A stretch of DNA of 64,000 nt from Chloroflexota bacterium (lineage in GTDB: Bacteria > Chloroflexota > UBA11872). The notes under the pieces were generated by a model that saw only the letters and a program-made list of their open reading frames with translations, ran no database searches and was not told where the DNA came from. Positions 27,734-35,859 of the stretch are shown here, in pieces (the stretch's first letter is position 1; the number at the start of each line of letters is the position of its first letter). Where the stretch lies: positions 203,268-267,267 of the forward strand of contig JAJEDE010000011.1 in assembly GCA_022821645.1 (NCBI GenBank). Direction: 5' to 3'. The translations under genes and the position numbers were made by a program.

Positions 27734-29170
27734 TTGGCCGCACGCCGCCCGCACGTCATCTTCATCACCACCGATCAGCAGCGCGGCGACGCCCTCAGCA
27801 TTAACGGCGCGGACCCGCTGGCCACCCCCAACCTCGACTTCCTGGCCGCCAGCGGGACCAACTTCACCCGCGCCTACGCCGAAGTCCCGTCCTGCATCGG
27901 CGCCCGCCGCACCATGCTGTCCGGCATGCGGCCCTTCAATCACGGCATGGTCGGCTTCTACGGCGGCGTCGGCTGGGCGCTCGACCACTCGCTGCCGGGT
28001 GAACTCTCCAGGGCCGGCTACCAGACCCAGCTCGTCGGCAAGCTCCACATGTACCCCCGGCGCAAGCGCTACGGCTTCGACAACATGGTCTGGGCCGACA
28101 GCCAGCGCGACAACAACGACTACGCCGAATGGCTGGCCGACAACGGCGCCACGTCGCTGGAGATGGGTCTGGCCCATGGCGTCTCCACCAACGGCTGGGT
28201 GGGACGCCCGAGCCATCTCGACGAACGCTTCTCCCACACCACCTGGTGCGTCAACGAGGCCCTCCGCTTCATCGGCCAGCGCGACCCCGACGCCCCTTTC
28301 TTCCTCTGGGTCTCCTTCGTCGATCCACACCCACCCCTCACTCCACCTCTCGTCTACTGGGAACGCTACGAGTCGATAGACCTTCCCGAGCCCTACGTCG
28401 GCGACTGGGCGCCCCGGCTGGATACGCCGCCGCCCGGCCTCAACCCCGACGCCTCCGTCATGCGCCTCCGCGAAGACGACCTCCACCGCTGCCGCGCCGG
28501 CTACTACGGCCTCGTCAACCACGTCGACGACCAGGTCTCGCGCCTGCTCAAGGGCTTCCGCGAGAGCGGCCTGCTGGACGACACCTTCGTGCTCTTCACC
28601 AGCGACCACGGCGAAATGCTTGGCGATCACAACCTCTTCCGCAAGACCTGGCCCTACGAAGCCTCCATCCGCGTCCCGTTCCTCGCCCGCGCCCCCGAGT
28701 GGATGGACTGCACCGCCGAACGCACCGTCGAACGCCCCGTCGGCCTGCAGGACGTCATGCCGACCATCCTCGACGCGGCCGGCGTTCCGATCCCCGAATC
28801 TGTAGACGGAGCCAGCGTCCTCCCCTTCATGCGCGGCGATTCGCCGGCCTGGCGCGACTACCTCCACGGCGAGCACACCGCCTGCTACGAGCCCGATCAG
28901 GGCAATCAGTGGGTGACTGACGGCCGCGAAAAGCTGATCTGGTACACCCGGACCGGCGAGGAACAGTTCTTCGATCTCGACGCCGATCCACTTGAAATGC
29001 ACAACGCCCTCAATGACGCCGGCGAACGCGTGGACAAGTGGCGTCGGCGCCTCATCGACGAACTGACCGCTCGCCCCGAGGGCTTCGTCAGCGACGGCCG
29101 CCTGGTCGCCGGACAGCACGAACTTCGCCCGGAACAGCTACAACCCGCAACCAACCAGGTGAGCGCCTGA
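27734..29170 (+). CDS. Sulfatase 1 (formylglycine type, variant motif)
   Basis: 478-residue alkaline-phosphatase-superfamily sulfatase, no signal peptide. Metal site FITTDQQRGDAL at the N-terminus; active-site motif PSCIGARRTMLSG with Cys54 as the formylglycine precursor. The usual Pro two residues after Cys is Gly (CxGxR rather than CxPxR). Later sites are SWVSFVDPHPPLTPP-like near residue 195 and TSDHGEMLGDHNLF near 290. The start is TTG at 27734. It is a close paralog of the next gene, 5 nt away. It probably desulfates an imported sulfated sugar. Confidence 0.92.
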   Translation: MAARRPHVIFITTDQQRGDALSINGADPLATPNLDFLAASGTNFTRAYAEVPSCIGARRTMLSGMRPFNHGMVGFYGGVGWALDHSLPGELSRAGYQTQLVGKLHMYPRRKRYGFDNMVWADSQRDNNDYAEWLADNGATSLEMGLAHGVSTNGWVGRPSHLDERFSHTTWCVNEALRFIGQRDPDAPFFLWVSFVDPHPPLTPPLVYWERYESIDLPEPYVGDWAPRLDTPPPGLNPDASVMRLREDDLHRCRAGYYGLVNHVDDQVSRLLKGFRESGLLDDTFVLFTSDHGEMLGDHNLFRKTWPYEASIRVPFLARAPEWMDCTAERTVERPVGLQDVMPTILDAAGVPIPESVDGASVLPFMRGDSPAWRDYLHGEHTACYEPDQGNQWVTDGREKLIWYTRTGEEQFFDLDADPLEMHNALNDAGERVDKWRRRLIDELTARPEGFVSDGRLVAGQHELRPEQLQPATNQVSA

Positions 29171-29175
29171 TCCCC

Positions 29176-30678
29176 ATGCCCCGCCGCCGCCCGCACATCC
29201 TCCTGATCACCTCAGATCAGCAACGCGCTGACGCGCTCGGCATCGACGGCCATCCCGTCCTGCGAACCCCAAACCTCGACTACCTGGCCGGCAATGGCGC
29301 CTGGTTCCGCTCCGCCTTCAGCGAATCGCCAACCTGCATCCCTGCGCGACGCGTCATCCTCTCCGGCCAGGCCCCCGTCACCAACGGCATGGTCGGCTTC
29401 TACGGCGGCTACCACTGGAACCTCCGCCACTCCGTCGCCTCCACCCTTGCGGACGCCGGCTATCAGACCGAGCTCATCGGCAAGACCCACTGGCACCCGG
29501 ATCGCAAGCGCTTCGGCTTTCAGCACATGCTCGTCGCCAACAGCCAGCGTGACGGCAACGACTACGCCGACTGGCTCAACGCCCAGGGCCGCCGCGAGGT
29601 TTTGGCCGGCAAGTTGCACGGCGTCGAGACCAACTCCTTCAACGCCCGCCCAAGCCACCTCCCCGAGGGCTACGACCTCACCACCTGGTGCGTCAACGAA
29701 TCTCTCAAGCTCATCCAGAAGCGCGACCCCGAGGCCCCGCTCTTCTTGTGGGTCTCGGTGGTCGATCCGCACCCGCCCTTCACCCCGCCCAAGCTGTACT
29801 ACGACCGCTACATGGCCCGCGCCGACGACATCCCCGAGCCCTTCATCGGCGACTGGGCCAGGCAGTTCGACCAGCCCAACCTCGGCCTCAACATCCAACC
29901 CGTCGACATCAACTTGCCCGACGCCTGGATGCGCCGCATGCGTGCCGCCTACTACGGGCTCGTCAATCACATCGACGACCAGGTCAACCGCGTCTTTCGC
30001 GCGCTTTCCGCCGCCGGCATGTGGCGGGACACCGTCGTGCTCTACACCAGCGATCACGGCGAGATGCTGGGTGACCACAACCTCTTCCGCAAAGCCTGGG
30101 CGCACCAACCCTCCGCCAACATCCCCTTCATCCTGCGGCTCCCCGAATGGCTCGAACCGCACCACGGCGCGGTGATCGATCAGCCGGTCGGCCTCCAGGA
30201 CGTCATGCCAACCCTGCTGGACGCGGCTGGCGTCCCGATCCCAGACTCAGTCGACGGCCGCAGCGTCCTCCCGCTCGCTCGCGGCGACCAAACGTCCTGG
30301 CGCCCCTTCCTCCACGGCGAGCACCATGGCGGCCGACGCGGCCGCAGCAGCGCACGCTGGTCGGAATACGCGCCGGCCCATCAGTACCTGACCGATGGCC
30401 GCGAAAAATACATCTGGTATCCCGCGGATGGCCACGAGCAGTTCTTCGACCTCGCTCGCGACCCGCACGAGCTCCACAACGCTGTAAACGACCCCGCCGC
30501 CGCACCCCGTGTGGCCCTCTGGCGTCAATACATGCTGAACCAGCTACGCGACCGCCCGGAGGGATTCGTGGACGGCCAACGCCTTGTCGCGGGACGTCCG
30601 CAACTCTTGCCCGACCAGATCCGCCCCGACATCAACCGCCGGGGCAAATCGTGGTCGCTCTCCGTAGCCGTCCCCTGA
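29176..30678 (+). CDS. Sulfatase 2 (formylglycine type)
   Basis: 500-residue sulfatase starting at the ATG at 29176 (MPRRRPHILLITSDQQRADA); the longer in-frame extension overlaps sulfatase 1 and is a shadow. Active-site motif SPTCIPARRVILSG has Cys54 in the standard CxPxR context. Metal-site motifs SVVDPHPPFTPP and TSDHGEMLGDHNLF align residue for residue with sulfatase 1. No signal peptide. The two arose by tandem duplication and have diverged, suggesting different sulfate positions on the same glycan. Activation needs a formylglycine-generating enzyme, not seen in this window. Confidence 0.94.
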   Translation: MPRRRPHILLITSDQQRADALGIDGHPVLRTPNLDYLAGNGAWFRSAFSESPTCIPARRVILSGQAPVTNGMVGFYGGYHWNLRHSVASTLADAGYQTELIGKTHWHPDRKRFGFQHMLVANSQRDGNDYADWLNAQGRREVLAGKLHGVETNSFNARPSHLPEGYDLTTWCVNESLKLIQKRDPEAPLFLWVSVVDPHPPFTPPKLYYDRYMARADDIPEPFIGDWARQFDQPNLGLNIQPVDINLPDAWMRRMRAAYYGLVNHIDDQVNRVFRALSAAGMWRDTVVLYTSDHGEMLGDHNLFRKAWAHQPSANIPFILRLPEWLEPHHGAVIDQPVGLQDVMPTLLDAAGVPIPDSVDGRSVLPLARGDQTSWRPFLHGEHHGGRRGRSSARWSEYAPAHQYLTDGREKYIWYPADGHEQFFDLARDPHELHNAVNDPAAAPRVALWRQYMLNQLRDRPEGFVDGQRLVAGRPQLLPDQIRPDINRRGKSWSLSVAVP

Positions 30679-30772
30679 CGCCAGTGCATCGGCGCGATTT
30701 CAGCCCCACGCTCACCGCGCGGTATCGTCAGTGCAACCCGGTGCCTTGTGCGCCACGCAGGGAGTCTCCGCC

Positions 30773-32221
30773 ATGCTGAATTCCGGCGATTTCACACTCC
30801 TCTTCTGGGACGACAACTACCTGAGTCGCTGGAACAACTGCCGGCGAGGAATCGGACAGCCGCAGCTTGTACCTGAGGCCACCCTTGAAGAGCCCGGGTT
30901 CTGGCTCGGCTCCGGCTACCCCACCGCCTTCAAACACGAATCCGGAGTCTGGCGCATCCTCTACAACGGCAAGTCCGTCGTTCCCGAGGAGCAGCCCGAC
31001 AGCTACGCCCTGGTTGCCGAAAGCGACGACGGCATTCACTGGGAGAAACCCGATCTGACCGATCGTGTGCCCCTACCGGACCGCCGCTATCCCAACCAGG
31101 TGCTGTCCAAGTCCGAGGACTTCCACCAGTGGGACTGCTACTTCGACGAGCGCGCTGAAGACCCGAGCGAGCGCGTCAAGGGCTTTGCGGTCGGCAAGGG
31201 CAACCACCTCTGGACGTCGCCCGAGGGCCTGAACTGGACGCGCGTCGAGGGCGTCGAATGGCGCAAGCACAGCCCCGACCCGCCCAGCACCGCCTACTGG
31301 AACCACGTGCGCGACTGCTACGTCATCAGCGCCCGCCCCGCGCCCCACGCGCACCCACGGCGGGTCGCCCTGTCCGAGACAAAGGACTTCCGCACCTACA
31401 GCGAGCCTGAACTGGTGCTCGCCACCGACGCCCTCGACACCCCGCTGGCCGAAATCTACGGCATGGTCGCGTTCCCCTACGCCGACAAGTTTGTCGGCCT
31501 GGTCTGGATCTATCACACCGATCCCGTCCCCCTGGTCAAGTACTGGGGAGGCAAGACCGACTGCCAGTTGGCCTACAGCTACAACGGCTGGCACTTCAAC
31601 CGTTCAATCCGAGAGCCCTTCATCCCCAACGCCGAACAGGGCGAATACGGCGCCGGGACCATGCGCCCGCACAGTCTCGTCGTCGATGACGACAACCAGA
31701 TCCGCATCTACTCCAGCGCCTCCAAGCTCGAGCACGGCTACCACATCAACCCCCATATCGGACCCAAGCGACTCGAACGCGGACCGGCTGGCGAGGGCAA
31801 TGACACCGGCGCCCTGCTCATGCACAAGCTGCGGCTGGACGGCTTCTACTACGTCGAGTCCTGCTTCGGCCCGGGCATGATCGGCACCCGCTCCCTCTAC
31901 TGGCAGGGCGGCGAGGCCAGGTTCAACATCCAGTCCGGTCTCGAGACTCGCGTCCAGGTCACCGACCCGACCGGCGAGGTGATCGAGGGCTACAGCTACG
32001 ACGACTGCCAGCCGTTTACCGGCGACGCGCTCGACTGGTCGCCCCGCTGGACCGGCGGTCGCGGCCTTGCGTCGTTCATCGGCCAGGCAATTCGCCTCGA
32101 GATCGAGATGAACAACGCGCGCATCTACGCCATCCGCGGCGACTTCCTGCCGCTCTCCGGTAGGGAACTGCGTTCCTTCGTGGCCGAGGGCGAAACACCC
32201 ATCCCGCGCCCCGGCTTCTAG
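30773..32221 (+). CDS. Beta-propeller glycosidase-like protein, paralog C
   Basis: 482 residues from the ATG at 30773, which has GGGAG about 8 nt upstream; the in-frame start at 30731 is less likely. Blades: GVWRILYNGKSVVP, LVAESDDGIHWEKPDL, LWTSPEGLNWTRVEG and ALSETKDFRTYS. The C-terminal sandwich contains IRLEIEMNNARIYAIRGDF, matching paralogs A and B, with a short extra tail. No signal peptide. It lies just after the two sulfatases and before the large glycosidase-like gene, all on the same strand, so a joint pathway is likely. Confidence 0.8.
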   Translation: MLNSGDFTLLFWDDNYLSRWNNCRRGIGQPQLVPEATLEEPGFWLGSGYPTAFKHESGVWRILYNGKSVVPEEQPDSYALVAESDDGIHWEKPDLTDRVPLPDRRYPNQVLSKSEDFHQWDCYFDERAEDPSERVKGFAVGKGNHLWTSPEGLNWTRVEGVEWRKHSPDPPSTAYWNHVRDCYVISARPAPHAHPRRVALSETKDFRTYSEPELVLATDALDTPLAEIYGMVAFPYADKFVGLVWIYHTDPVPLVKYWGGKTDCQLAYSYNGWHFNRSIREPFIPNAEQGEYGAGTMRPHSLVVDDDNQIRIYSSASKLEHGYHINPHIGPKRLERGPAGEGNDTGALLMHKLRLDGFYYVESCFGPGMIGTRSLYWQGGEARFNIQSGLETRVQVTDPTGEVIEGYSYDDCQPFTGDALDWSPRWTGGRGLASFIGQAIRLEIEMNNARIYAIRGDFLPLSGRELRSFVAEGETPIPRPGF

Positions 32222-32355
32222 GATGAGGCCGGCTCAGGGCGCCGTGACGAGAGTTCGGTTCTACTGACCCGGTCGACTATTGCGACAATGCCCCGAGCAC
32301 TTCGAGTCGGGCGATCGGGCGCACCGTTCGGCGCGCCCAAAGAGAGGCGATAGCC

Positions 32356-35300
32356 GTGGCTGACGCAGCGACACGCATTCGAATCGTGGTCAACGGCGAC
32401 CTGGCATCGCCCGCGCAATTGGCCCTGGATCGGCTCCGGCAAACGCTCGACGAGAGCGGCTATACCGTCACCGACGACCACGCCGCGATCACGATCCAGG
32501 TGGGCACGGCTGCTTCGACCCAACCGGCTGACATTCTGGACGCGGCGAGAGCCGCGCTGAACGAAGCGCCCGAGTCCCTCGCCTTCGCCTTCGCCGGCGG
32601 AACCCTTGCAATCGGCGGCTCGGATGACCGAGGCCTCGCCTACGCCTTGCGTGAAGCCGCCCGTCGCATTCAGCTCGCGCCAGCCCCGCTGGACTGGGCA
32701 GCCACCTTCCCTCCCACCACCGAGTCCCCATTCCTCCGCAAGCGCAGCGTCTGCATCTTTCCCCACAACGAAGCCGTCGACGGCCCCTGGTACTTCAACC
32801 CGGAATTCTGGCAGGCCTACTTCGACAAGCTCTCGCTCTACCGCTTCAACGCCTTCAGCCTCACCTTCGGGCACCAGACCGCCTACCTGGTTCCGCCCTA
32901 CGCCTTCCTCGTCCCGATGCCTGAGTTTCCCGACGTCACCGTTCCCAGCCTGTCCGACGAGCAACGCGAACGAAACCTCGCCACCCTCCAGATGATCTCC
33001 CGTACCGCCGTCGAACGCGGCATCGACTTCACGTTCGGCGTCTGGCAGCAGCACAGCTACGAGTACGGCGAATCGCTGGTCGAGGGCCTTTCGCTCGACA
33101 TCCTGGCCGACTACTGCGAACTCGGCATGGCCAAAGTCCTCAAGGCCTGCCCGGACATTTCCGGCGTCCAGCTACGCGTGAACTCCGAGTCCGGCATCGA
33201 GGCCGAGGACAGCCCCGCCTTCTTCCGCTCGATCTACAGCGGCGTCGTAGCGGCCGGCCGCGAAATCGAAATCGACTGTCGTGCCAAGGCCATTGCCGAC
33301 GACACCTGGGAAGGTGCGCTGGACACCGGCCTGCCCACCACCGTCTCCACCAAGTTTTGGTGCGAACACCAGGGCATGCCCTACTCCGCCGGCCTGCTGC
33401 AGGACTTCGACCGCATGGACCGTCGTCACTCCTACGGCGACCTGCTCAAGTACCCGCGTGAATACGATTTCCTGCTCCGCATGTGGAACCTCGGCACCAA
33501 CAAGTTCACGCTCTGGGGTGACCCGGCCTGGGTTCGGCGCTACGCCGAGAGCTGTGCCCTGGGCGGCTCCAAGGGCTTCGAAGTCTGCGCCCCCTTGTCC
33601 AACAAGGGCTTCCGCAACGTCGGCGGCGCCTGGCCGCTCTTCAAGCCGGATGACTTGAACTGGTACGAATTCGAAGACGACCGCTACTGGTTCTGGTACC
33701 TCCTCTTCGGCCGCCTCGGCTACGACCCGTCCTGCGATGCCGACGCATGGCAGCGCGAATTCAACAACCGCTTTGGCGCCGACGCAGGGGCCGACGTGCT
33801 GGACGCCGTTTCGGAAAGCTCTCACTATCTCCCGTTCATCACCGCCGTCCACCTGCCCTCCGCCAGCGTCTTCGGCTGGTGGGCCGAGCGCGACACGGGT
33901 GGGCTGCTCGACGCCTACCTCGAAGTCGAACCCAGCGACCTCGCCGGCTTCTACGGCGCAAGCGAGTACGTAGAGGACTATCTCGCTGACTCCGTCCGCG
34001 CCAAGCTCACCCCCACCCAGATCGCCGAACGCCTCGAGCGGCACGCCAACGCCGCCGAAGCCGCCCTCGATCGGGCGGATGGCTCGGTTCAAACCGAGGC
34101 CCGCCCCGAATTTCGCGGCATCGAAGCCGACATCCGCCTCTGCTCCGGCCTCGCGCGCTACCACGCCCACAAGCTGGGCGCGGGCCTGGACCTCGCCTTC
34201 TTCTACCTGGCGGGCGCCGCCGATCGCCTGCGGTCCGCCAGAGTCCACATGCAATCGGCCCGCGACCAGTGGCAGGCCATCGTCGACCACACCGATGGCC
34301 TCTACGACGACGAGATGATCTTCGGCCCCGTCAAGGACGAAGCCGGCACCTGGAAGCGCCTGATGCCCTACCTCGATCACGACCTCGCACGGCTGGACGA
34401 AGTGCAGGAAGTCTTCGAGCGTTTCGGCCTCTTCGCCCACGGCTTTGACTTCGGCGACGAACCCGTCGACCCGCGCCCCTGGATCCCCCGAACCATGCAG
34501 TCCGCCTGGGTCGAGCGCCGCTTCCGTGCCGTCTCGCCCGACGTCCAGTACACGCCCACGCGTGGCATCGGCTGGAAAATGACGCGCGACATCCGCGCCT
34601 TCAGCCCGCCGCTCCCCGACAACGGCGACCTGCTGGGCCGCAATCGGGAACCCGGCGATCTTCCCCTCCGCCTCCTGGAAGACGACTTCCAGCACCGCGG
34701 ACCTAACCCCGGCTACGTCGAGCACACCTTCCGTGCTGACGTCGCGCCGGGCGTCTACGACGTGACTGCCGTCATGGGTGACACTTCGCCGGATGCCGTG
34801 GACCGCGGCCCCATGTGGCTCACCTTCCAGGGCCGCCACCAGACCGAACGCTTCACCATTCCCGCCGGCCAGGTGGTCCAAAAGACCCACCGCTGCAACA
34901 TTGCCAACGGACGGCTCGAGCTTGAAATCAACTCCCACCCCGCCTCCGACTGGGTCATCAACGCCCTCGTCGTCCGCGAAGCCGCCCCCCAAATTGGCCA
35001 TGTCCCCGTCCGCACAGCGGCTCCGGGCTCGCTCGATCTTTCGGCCACCGTCACCGCCCCCAACGGCATCGACAGCGTCGACCTCGTCTGGCGCTCAGGC
35101 AACGGCCCCTGGCAGCGCTCGCCCATGTCCGCCGACGGCGCCGTCTACTCAGCCGGCAAAACCGTCTCCGCCGGTTGCGACGCCGCCTACTACATCGAAG
35201 CCACCGACACCGACGGCCAAACCCGCTCCTGGGGTTCCGCCGAAGCCCCCCAACCCGTGGCCGTCGGAGACGCCGTATCTGCTCCGGCCATTGACGTTGA

Positions 35301-35598
35301 ACGCGCCGCCCTCGCCGTCCCCGGCCAGGACCTGACCGTCACCGCCCACGTGGACTCCGCTGAGGACCCCGCGCTCGTCACCCTCTACTACCGCGACCTC
35401 AACCAGCGCGAACTCTTCACCCCCGTTCCCATGCAGCAAACCAGCGGCCTCTGGTCGGCCACCATCCCCGGCATGGACATCGTTCCGGACTGGGACCTCA
35501 TGTACTACGTCGAGGCCATCGACCGTCTCGGCAACGGCTCAATCGGTCCCGATCTGGACGTTGAAACGCCCTACGTCGTGGTCCCGGTCGAGCGCTAG
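32356..35598 (+). CDS. Large multidomain glycosidase-like protein
   Basis: 1080 residues, no signal peptide. Residues ~1-115 look like the alpha/beta N-terminal domain of GH67/GH20-type enzymes (GGSDDRGLAYALREAARRIQ). Residues ~125-520 resemble a TIM barrel (YFNPEFWQAYFDKLSLYRFN, GVWQQHSYEYGES, VQLRVNSESGIEAED, STKFWCEHQGMPY). A helical region follows to ~700. Residues ~790-890 form a malectin/galactose-binding-like sandwich (GVYDVTAVMGDTSPD, DWVINALVVRE). The last ~180 residues look like two Ig-like domains. The start is GTG with GAGAGGCG upstream. Alpha-glucuronidase- or hexosaminidase-like activity is a guess; candidate acids are the Glu in VNSESGIEAED and in KFWCEHQG. Confidence 0.82.
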   Translation: MADAATRIRIVVNGDLASPAQLALDRLRQTLDESGYTVTDDHAAITIQVGTAASTQPADILDAARAALNEAPESLAFAFAGGTLAIGGSDDRGLAYALREAARRIQLAPAPLDWAATFPPTTESPFLRKRSVCIFPHNEAVDGPWYFNPEFWQAYFDKLSLYRFNAFSLTFGHQTAYLVPPYAFLVPMPEFPDVTVPSLSDEQRERNLATLQMISRTAVERGIDFTFGVWQQHSYEYGESLVEGLSLDILADYCELGMAKVLKACPDISGVQLRVNSESGIEAEDSPAFFRSIYSGVVAAGREIEIDCRAKAIADDTWEGALDTGLPTTVSTKFWCEHQGMPYSAGLLQDFDRMDRRHSYGDLLKYPREYDFLLRMWNLGTNKFTLWGDPAWVRRYAESCALGGSKGFEVCAPLSNKGFRNVGGAWPLFKPDDLNWYEFEDDRYWFWYLLFGRLGYDPSCDADAWQREFNNRFGADAGADVLDAVSESSHYLPFITAVHLPSASVFGWWAERDTGGLLDAYLEVEPSDLAGFYGASEYVEDYLADSVRAKLTPTQIAERLERHANAAEAALDRADGSVQTEARPEFRGIEADIRLCSGLARYHAHKLGAGLDLAFFYLAGAADRLRSARVHMQSARDQWQAIVDHTDGLYDDEMIFGPVKDEAGTWKRLMPYLDHDLARLDEVQEVFERFGLFAHGFDFGDEPVDPRPWIPRTMQSAWVERRFRAVSPDVQYTPTRGIGWKMTRDIRAFSPPLPDNGDLLGRNREPGDLPLRLLEDDFQHRGPNPGYVEHTFRADVAPGVYDVTAVMGDTSPDAVDRGPMWLTFQGRHQTERFTIPAGQVVQKTHRCNIANGRLELEINSHPASDWVINALVVREAAPQIGHVPVRTAAPGSLDLSATVTAPNGIDSVDLVWRSGNGPWQRSPMSADGAVYSAGKTVSAGCDAAYYIEATDTDGQTRSWGSAEAPQPVAVGDAVSAPAIDVERAALAVPGQDLTVTAHVDSAEDPALVTLYYRDLNQRELFTPVPMQQTSGLWSATIPGMDIVPDWDLMYYVEAIDRLGNGSIGPDLDVETPYVVVPVER

Positions 35599-35631
35599 CC
35601 GCCCAATGTCACCCTTCAGCCTGGGAGCGCG

Positions 35632-35637
35632 TACGAT
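35632..35637 (+). promoter_or_regulatory. Candidate -10 element (TACGAT) upstream of a small lipoprotein gene
   Basis: GCGTACGATAGG lies 31 nt before the ATG at 35669 in the short gap after the large glycosidase-like gene. It matches the hexamer before the ThDP enzyme gene. No clear -35 box is seen. Confidence 0.28.
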
Positions 35638-35668
35638 AGGCGCCGTCGGCCAAGCTAGGGAGTTCCGC

Positions 35669-35821
35669 ATGCCGGCCACCAAGCTGCGGAAAGTCGTTCC
35701 TCGACGCCGCGTCGTTGCCCTGCTCGCCTCGGGTCTGCTGCTGGCAGCCTGCGGCGGCGAGGAAAAGAAGAGCGGGTCGTTCAAGATGCACAAGACCATC
35801 GGCGACGGGCCGGGTATGTAG
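35669..35821 (+). CDS. Very small predicted lipoprotein
   Basis: 50 residues from the ATG at 35669. Basic N-terminus (KLRKVVPRRR), hydrophobic stretch VVALLASGLLLAAC with lipobox LAAC and Cys28, then a mature part of only about 22 residues (GGEEKKSGSFKMHKTIGDGP). GGGAG lies about 6 nt upstream. An in-frame upstream ATG at 35561 overlaps the preceding gene and is not supported. No family recognised. It is 38 nt upstream of comM. Confidence 0.6.
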   Translation: MPATKLRKVVPRRRVVALLASGLLLAACGGEEKKSGSFKMHKTIGDGPGM

Positions 35822-35859
35822 CGCAGTAAACGCGGCTGGGCGGGCCGCTCCTGGCACAC

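Noticed and set aside
27701..29119. 472-codon antisense open frame opposite sulfatase 1
   Set aside because: The sense strand has complete sulfatase motifs; the antisense translation is low-complexity.
33172..35001. 609-codon antisense open frame opposite the large glycosidase-like gene
   Set aside because: Translation is Gly/Val/Ala/Glu-rich without domain motifs; it is a by-product of codon bias in the real gene, whose protein has coherent domains.
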